Source: a sulfur-oxidizing endosymbiont of Gigantopelta aegis (GTDB lineage Bacteria; Pseudomonadota; Gammaproteobacteria; GRL18). From it: 64,000 nucleotides of DNA. Each line of letters starts with the position of its first letter. The first letter of the stretch is position 1. This document shows, piece by piece, positions 58,896-64,000 of this stretch. The notes beneath the pieces were generated by a model, which searched no databases, had not been told where the DNA came from, and saw nothing but the letters and a program-made list of their open reading frames with translations. The position numbers and the translations under genes were made by a program. Where the stretch lies: positions 521,001-585,000 of the forward strand of contig NZ_JAEHGE010000001.1 in NCBI RefSeq assembly GCF_016097415.1. The letters are read 5' to 3'.

Positions 58896-61469
58896 ATGAA
58901 AAGTAATATAGCAAAAAAACTCATACTTTATACCATTTTATTTAGCTCTGCTATTACGCTGATAATAACAGCCGTACAGCTATACACTGAATTTCAATAT
59001 GATGTGATGAGCATCAATGAAAAACTACAGCAAATAGAAAGCAGTTATGATGAAAGCATAACCCGCTCTGTGTGGAATTTAGACAAGGATCAATTGCAGG
59101 TAATTTTGGATGGCATCACTGAATTGCCTGACATTATTTATGCCAAAGTCAATACCGGAGATGACACCGAGATCGTTAGCAGTCGCCATGCATCCTCAGA
59201 AATCATCAAGTCCAAACTGGATTTGAATTATTTTTATAATAATAAAAACATTACTATTGGCTCTTTTACCGTTATCGCTTCCCTTGATGATGTTTATCAT
59301 CGTCTGCTCAATCGCCTCTGGGTGATTTTATTTTCCAATGCTTTAAAAACATCCTTAGTGGCGGTATTTATTTTTTATCTGTTTTCCCATCTGGTCACCC
59401 GCCACTTGGGCAAAATTTCCCGCTTCTCTGAGCAACACAATGCACTGTCTGAGCAAAAAACCTTAACACTGGATAGAAATACCAGCCAACATGATGAGCT
59501 CGACACCGTTGTTGAAGCGATTAACGACATGCATTATCGCTTACACGAAAAAATTTCAGAAATAAATCGGCAAAAACAATACCTATCTCGCACCTTGAAT
59601 AGTATTGGTGATGCCGTTATCACTACTGACAATAAAGGCCTGGTCACACGTTTAAATCCGGTAGCTGAGAAACTGACCGGCTGGTCTAATACAGACGCCC
59701 TGAATAAGCCCTTAAAGGCCATTTTTCCCATTATTGATGCCACCACGCGTGAAACGATCCCTAATCCCGTCGATACCGTATTAAATCGGGGTGAAACCGT
59801 TTATTTAAGCAACCATACCACCCTCATTGCTCAAAATGGTCAGGAGTATCAGATTGCCGATTCCGCCGCCCCCATCCGTGATGGTGATACTATTTTAGGC
59901 ATGGTATTGGTATTCAACGACGTCACTGAAGAATATAAAATGCGTGAGGCGCTGCATGAGAGTGAACAGCGTTTACGTCAATTAGCAGAAAACCTCAATG
60001 AAGTATTCTGGCTGGGCTCACCCGACTGGAATGAAATCATTTATATCAGCCCTGCCTATGAAAAACTCTGGGGAATGAGTGCCGACAAACTGTATCAAAA
60101 TCCACGCGTCTGGCTGGAGTCAATCCACCCTGACGATCAGGCTCAGATATTAGCTGAAATCCCCCAACAATCCGACAATATTCCTGCTTGCATTGAGTTT
60201 AGTGAGTATCGTATTATCAAACCCGATAACAGTATTTTATGGATTAAAGCAAGAGCCTATCCCGTTTATGACAGCGATGGCAAGGCGGTTCGTATTGCCG
60301 GTATTGCCGAGGATATTACCGCCAAAAAAGCAGCGGACGAAACGCTGCGCCGCACGCAAAAAATGAATGCCTTGGGCAAACTCACTGGTGGTATCGCACA
60401 TGACTATAATAATATGCTCGGCGTGGTCTTGGGCTATGCTGATTTACTCAACGACATGCTCGAAGATCAGCCCAAATTGCAGGCTTATGTCAGTAAAATC
60501 ACCCATGCGGGTCAACGCGGTGCGAAACTAACCAAAAAACTCCTCTCGTTCTCAAAAAGCAAGTCCACTGATATCAAAAAACTGGATATCAATACCCTCC
60601 TTAGAGATGAGCAGCACATGCTGGAAAAAACCCTGACCGCACGTATCAAATTAAGCCTTATACTCGAACAAAACTTGTGGCCTGTTTGTCTGGATGAAAG
60701 TGAATTAGAAGATGCTATTCTTAATATGGCCATCAATGCAATGCATGCCATTGATAAAAATGGCCAACTTGAAATAACAACCCTCAATGTACCTGCCAGC
60801 AGTATTGAAAAGCAAGGTTTGCTCTTAGCGATTGGCGATTATGTTCAAGTTAGCATCAGTGACAGTGGCTGTGGTATGAGTGAGAGCGTTAAAGAACAAA
60901 TTTTTGACCCCTTCTACTCCACCAAGGGTGAACAAGGCACGGGACTGGGTCTAAGCCAGGTCTATGGTTTTGTCAGCCGCAGTGGTGGCACCATTGAAGT
61001 GCATTCAAAGTTAGAACTTGGCTCACAATTTAATTTATATTTCCCCCGCTATACCGGTGAAGACACAGCGCGTAATGCAGCAGAAAAATCCACCATCACA
61101 AGGCTTAAAAATGAGGTCATTATTCTGGTAGTCGATGATGAGCCTGATTTACTCAATTTGGCCTGTGAAATTCTCTCTAAGCATGGCTATCAGATCTATC
61201 GGGCAGAGCATGCAAAACAGGCTTTGAGCATCATGGCCACCACTCATATTGACATTTTATTTTCCGATATCATTATGCCTGATATGGATGGTTATACATT
61301 AGCTGCCGAGGTGAGTAAACGCTATCCTAATATAAAAATTCAACTCTCTAGTGGCTATTCTGGTGAAAAAAATACCGAACAGGTTGATAATCAACTTTCT
61401 CAACAGGTGCTACAAAAACCTTATACGGCACAAACACTGCTTAAGCGTATTCAGGACTTGCTAAATTAA
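58896..61469 (+). CDS. Hybrid histidine kinase with two PAS domains, module 1
   Basis: 857 aa. Helices at about 9-28 and 144-168 bracket a periplasmic sensor of about 115 residues; a HAMP-like stretch follows. PAS 1 at about 225-345 (IGDAVITTDNKGLVTRLNPV). PAS 2 at about 350-475 (SEQRLRQLAENLNEVFWLGS). HisKA has the phospho-His in GGIAHDYNNMLGVVLGYADL. HATPase: NMAINAMHAI, SISDSGCGMSE, GTGLGLSQVYGFV. Receiver at about 740-857 with VVDDEPDLL, DILFSDIIMPDMDGY and LQKPYT. Forms a pair with the upstream binding protein. Confidence 0.93.
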   Translation: MKSNIAKKLILYTILFSSAITLIITAVQLYTEFQYDVMSINEKLQQIESSYDESITRSVWNLDKDQLQVILDGITELPDIIYAKVNTGDDTEIVSSRHASSEIIKSKLDLNYFYNNKNITIGSFTVIASLDDVYHRLLNRLWVILFSNALKTSLVAVFIFYLFSHLVTRHLGKISRFSEQHNALSEQKTLTLDRNTSQHDELDTVVEAINDMHYRLHEKISEINRQKQYLSRTLNSIGDAVITTDNKGLVTRLNPVAEKLTGWSNTDALNKPLKAIFPIIDATTRETIPNPVDTVLNRGETVYLSNHTTLIAQNGQEYQIADSAAPIRDGDTILGMVLVFNDVTEEYKMREALHESEQRLRQLAENLNEVFWLGSPDWNEIIYISPAYEKLWGMSADKLYQNPRVWLESIHPDDQAQILAEIPQQSDNIPACIEFSEYRIIKPDNSILWIKARAYPVYDSDGKAVRIAGIAEDITAKKAADETLRRTQKMNALGKLTGGIAHDYNNMLGVVLGYADLLNDMLEDQPKLQAYVSKITHAGQRGAKLTKKLLSFSKSKSTDIKKLDINTLLRDEQHMLEKTLTARIKLSLILEQNLWPVCLDESELEDAILNMAINAMHAIDKNGQLEITTLNVPASSIEKQGLLLAIGDYVQVSISDSGCGMSESVKEQIFDPFYSTKGEQGTGLGLSQVYGFVSRSGGTIEVHSKLELGSQFNLYFPRYTGEDTARNAAEKSTITRLKNEVIILVVDDEPDLLNLACEILSKHGYQIYRAEHAKQALSIMATTHIDILFSDIIMPDMDGYTLAAEVSKRYPNIKIQLSSGYSGEKNTEQVDNQLSQQVLQKPYTAQTLLKRIQDLLN

Positions 61470-61511
61470 CATCTGCTGACTAGTATTAAATAAATAATAT
61501 TAGGTATCGAC

Positions 61512-62270
61512 ATGAAAATAAGCACAACATTCTACATAGCGGGTTTTTGTGCTATTTTTTCCTTCTTAGCACCCTTGTATGCAAGCGAACACAATGGCGC
61601 ACAAACACCTACCATCATGCTGAATGACACCAATAAAGAACCTTTTACTAACAACAATAAGGACGGTTTTTTTGACCTGATTTTAGCTGAAATTTTTCAG
61701 GCTGTCGGCTATCAACTCAAAACCGTGCATCTGCCCCCCGAACGTGGATTACTTAGTGCTAATGACGGCATAGTTGACGGTGAAGTAAATCGTATTATTA
61801 ATCTGGAAAGCACTTATCCTAACCTAATACGTGTCCCTGAAAAAATACGTGATTCTGATTTTTGTGCCTTATCGCTCAACCCAACAATCATTAATACCCC
61901 TGAAGTACTCAACAAAAAAGTCGTTGGCCACATTAAGGGCTGGAAAATTTACGATAAAATGATGCGTGATTCAAAACAAGTGATTACTGTCAGCAGCCCT
62001 CAACAACTACTGAGACTATTAAAGTTACAGCGCATTGATGTGGCCTTATATACCTGCGTCGAAGGCCTTGCCTTAGCCAAACAACTTAATATCCAGCAGC
62101 TGAAAATACTCAAGCCGTCCTTTATACAAGTGGGGATGTATATTTATCTTAATAAACGCCACGTAGATTTAGTGCCAAAACTAAGCCAAGCATTGCACGC
62201 TATAAAAAAAAATGGTCGCTATGGTCAGCTCTATCAAGAAAAAATACGACCCTATTATGTTAACGAATAA
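61512..62270 (+). CDS. Periplasmic solute-binding protein, module 2 (sensor-associated)
   Basis: 252 aa with a signal peptide (FYIAGFCAIFSFLAPLYA). Same fold and clear homology to the protein at 58106: DGFFDLILAEIFQAVGYQLK against DGFFDRITQQMFQRIGLKAS, LLSANDGIVDGEVNRI against LLNANNGIDDGNMARI, and LVPKLSQALHAIKKNGRYGQ against LVPKLTKALQAMKNDGSYQK. Followed 45 bp later by a second kinase, repeating the module. Confidence 0.83.
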   Translation: MKISTTFYIAGFCAIFSFLAPLYASEHNGAQTPTIMLNDTNKEPFTNNNKDGFFDLILAEIFQAVGYQLKTVHLPPERGLLSANDGIVDGEVNRIINLESTYPNLIRVPEKIRDSDFCALSLNPTIINTPEVLNKKVVGHIKGWKIYDKMMRDSKQVITVSSPQQLLRLLKLQRIDVALYTCVEGLALAKQLNIQQLKILKPSFIQVGMYIYLNKRHVDLVPKLSQALHAIKKNGRYGQLYQEKIRPYYVNE

Positions 62271-62315
62271 ATGAGACTATTATTCAACAACCATAAAATG
62301 AGCATCACCAGTTAA

Positions 62316-64000
62316 ATGAAAAAAGTTATTCCTGCCCCCCTCACCAAGCGTTCGTCACTGGCGAAGCGACTCATTATTTACATGATATTGTTCAGTGCAT
62401 CCATTACTTTACTGACCACTGCGGTGCAACTTTATGATGAGTATCAACGTGATATCAGCAGTATTGAAGCGCAATTCGAACAAGTTGAAAAAGTTCATCT
62501 GCGTTCTATCACCCAATCACTCTGGGCAACCAATGAACAAGAACTGCGCATTCAAATGGAAGGGCTAGTCAAACGCCCCAACGTGATTTATGCCTCGGTA
62601 AAAAACAAAGAACAAGTCATCGCTGAATCCGGCAATATTAATTCAGAAAATATTATCAAACGTCAATTCCCGATGAAACACCTATTTTTAGATGTTCAGC
62701 ATAACATTGGCACTTTAACCATCGTATCAACCTTAGACAATATCTATGCAGAACTGATCCGAGAAGCCATTACTATTTTCATCAGTAATGCCCTGCGTAC
62801 TTTATTGGTAGTTATCTTTGTGTATTTTATTTTTCATCATTTAATCAGCCGACATATCAGCCGTATTTCTCAACACTTTCAGCAACTTGCCTTAAATCAA
62901 AACTCCTTACTCGCCCTGGATAGAAAGCCACCTCAAAGCCCCGACGAACTTGATTTGCTCGTTGACTCAGTCAATAAAATGCAAGCCAGACTCAATACCA
63001 CTTTGCAGGCTTTTACTGAAAGCAAAAAGAAATATCGCACCCTAACCACGGTGGCTCCAGTGGGGATTTTTTATACTGACACTCAGGGCAATTGTTTATT
63101 TGTTAATAAAAAGTGGTCAGAAATATCAGGTATGTCAGCCAAAGAAGCCAAGGGCCAGGGTTGGATCAAAGGCTTACATCCGGATGATAAGCAACGCATA
63201 TTTTCCAGTTGGGATGCGTTTTCAAAAAATAATGCCAATTTTAAATTAGAATATCGATTCAAACATGGAGATAGCGTTCGCTGGGTTTTAGGTCAGGCCA
63301 CTGCAGAAAAATCAAACGATGGAAAAATTTTGGGTTATGTCGGAACGATTACAGACATCACCGAAAAAGTTACTATGGAAGAAAGCCTGAGGCGTAGCCA
63401 AAAAATGGATGCCTTAGGCAAACTAACGGGTGGTATTGCACATGATTACAATAATATGCTGGGTGTTGTTTTAGGCTATACCGACCTACTCTATGATTCA
63501 TTATCAGAGCATCCCAGATTACAAAATTATGTTGAAAAAATTAAACATGCCGGACAGCGCGGTGCTAAACTCACCAAAAAATTATTATTATTTTCCAGAA
63601 GACAATCTGCCGATGTTGAAACCATTAACATCAATGACTTGCTTCAGGAAGAAAAGCATATGCTGGAAAAAACCCTGACCTCGCGTATTCAATTACACTT
63701 TGAGCTTGAAGAAAATTTGTGGGGAGTACACTTAGATGTCAGCGAGCTAGAAGATGCCATTTTAAACATGTGCATTAATGCCATGCATGCTATCAATAAA
63801 AATGGTCAGCTGATCATTCGCACAAAAAATCGACAATTTAACGCTCAGGATGCCATAGAATTTGCTTTGCCCGTCGGAGATTATGTGCAACTCAATATTG
63901 AAGATACCGGCTGTGGTATGGATAAGCATTGCATGGAACAAATCTTTGATCCCTTTTATTCCACTAAGGGCGATAAAGGCACTGGCTTGGGCCTCAGCCA
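62316..64000 (+). CDS. Histidine kinase, module 2 (partial, 3' end outside window)
   Basis: ATG 62316, about 561 codons visible. Helices at about 19-38 and 150-172 surround a periplasmic sensor; one PAS at about 240-355 (PVGIFYTDTQGNCLFVNKKW). HisKA has GGIAHDYNNMLGVVLGYTDL, nearly identical to module 1, and the HATPase begins with NMCINAMHAI, EDTGCGM and GTGLGLS at the window edge. It has one PAS domain where module 1 has two. A receiver domain may follow outside the window. Confidence 0.9.
   Translation, partial: MKKVIPAPLTKRSSLAKRLIIYMILFSASITLLTTAVQLYDEYQRDISSIEAQFEQVEKVHLRSITQSLWATNEQELRIQMEGLVKRPNVIYASVKNKEQVIAESGNINSENIIKRQFPMKHLFLDVQHNIGTLTIVSTLDNIYAELIREAITIFISNALRTLLVVIFVYFIFHHLISRHISRISQHFQQLALNQNSLLALDRKPPQSPDELDLLVDSVNKMQARLNTTLQAFTESKKKYRTLTTVAPVGIFYTDTQGNCLFVNKKWSEISGMSAKEAKGQGWIKGLHPDDKQRIFSSWDAFSKNNANFKLEYRFKHGDSVRWVLGQATAEKSNDGKILGYVGTITDITEKVTMEESLRRSQKMDALGKLTGGIAHDYNNMLGVVLGYTDLLYDSLSEHPRLQNYVEKIKHAGQRGAKLTKKLLLFSRRQSADVETININDLLQEEKHMLEKTLTSRIQLHFELEENLWGVHLDVSELEDAILNMCINAMHAINKNGQLIIRTKNRQFNAQDAIEFALPVGDYVQLNIEDTGCGMDKHCMEQIFDPFYSTKGDKGTGLGLS

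Overview
The window looks like chromosomal DNA of a free-living, AT-rich gammaproteobacterium. The urease cluster, the two-permease Pst operon, UvrD, glyoxalase I, the YhcC-type radical SAM protein and the many sensor kinases all fit that group. No gene here fixes the genus. There are no phage structural genes and no CRISPR array.

Layout. (1) Positions 1-14023 are a urea and nitrogen-scavenging region. Urea ABC transporter genes urtA, urtB and urtC lie on the minus strand. Opposite them is a large gene for an NCS1-type transporter fused to a hybrid histidine kinase, followed by its LuxR-type response regulator. Then come ureA-ureB-ureC-ureE-ureF-ureG on the minus strand. The transporter-kinase gene is cut in two by an IS3-family element; removing the element and one 3-bp target copy restores the frame. 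(2) Positions 14342-15744 hold a small secreted-protein gene split by an IS1595 element. A SulP transporter with a frameshift in a C8 run follows. (3) Positions 17600-22315 carry a ZnuB/ZnuA-like metal uptake pair without an ATPase, a porin, a small metal-regulon-like protein and the outlying ureD, so the urease accessory set brackets a metal-import block. (4) Positions 22568-25048 carry a membrane-anchored cold-shock-domain protein, an 11-residue-repeat protein and an AraC regulator. (5) Positions 25271-32393 are the Pho-box-preceded operon pstS-pstC-pstA-pstB-phoU-phoU; the last phoU is split by a second IS3 copy.

(6) Positions 30439-42362 are a graveyard of mobile elements. An IS3 copy sits in phoU. 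A large MULE-like transposase gene is split by a third IS3 copy and by another element, which is itself split by a second IS1595 copy. Transposase remnants, an IS21 istB fragment, a Phd/YafO-type toxin-antitoxin pair with a broken toxin, and a decayed tRNA-Leu fragment are also present. Many reading frames between about 30.7 and 36.8 kb are broken by single-base losses, mostly in homopolymers. This is either real deletion-biased decay or poor base calling.

(7) Positions 42753-57798 return to ordinary chromosome: a TPR protein, tRNA-Leu(CAG), a PAS-GGDEF-EAL-CZB protein, a Tat-exported TRAP binding protein, uvrD, pgl, glk, a membrane methyltransferase-like protein, a very large membrane-anchored unknown, gloA and a radical SAM protein. 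(8) Positions 58106-64000 hold two tandem paralogous modules, each a periplasmic solute-binding protein followed by a PAS-containing histidine kinase; the second kinase runs off the window.

How it fits together. Urea enters by UrtABC and is cleaved by urease, whose nickel centre is assembled by UreDEFG. The transporter-kinase and its regulator are plausible sensors of a purine or pyrimidine-type nitrogen source upstream of urea, but the sensor is broken in this genome. The Pst operon has a good Pho box, and one of its two phoU genes is broken.
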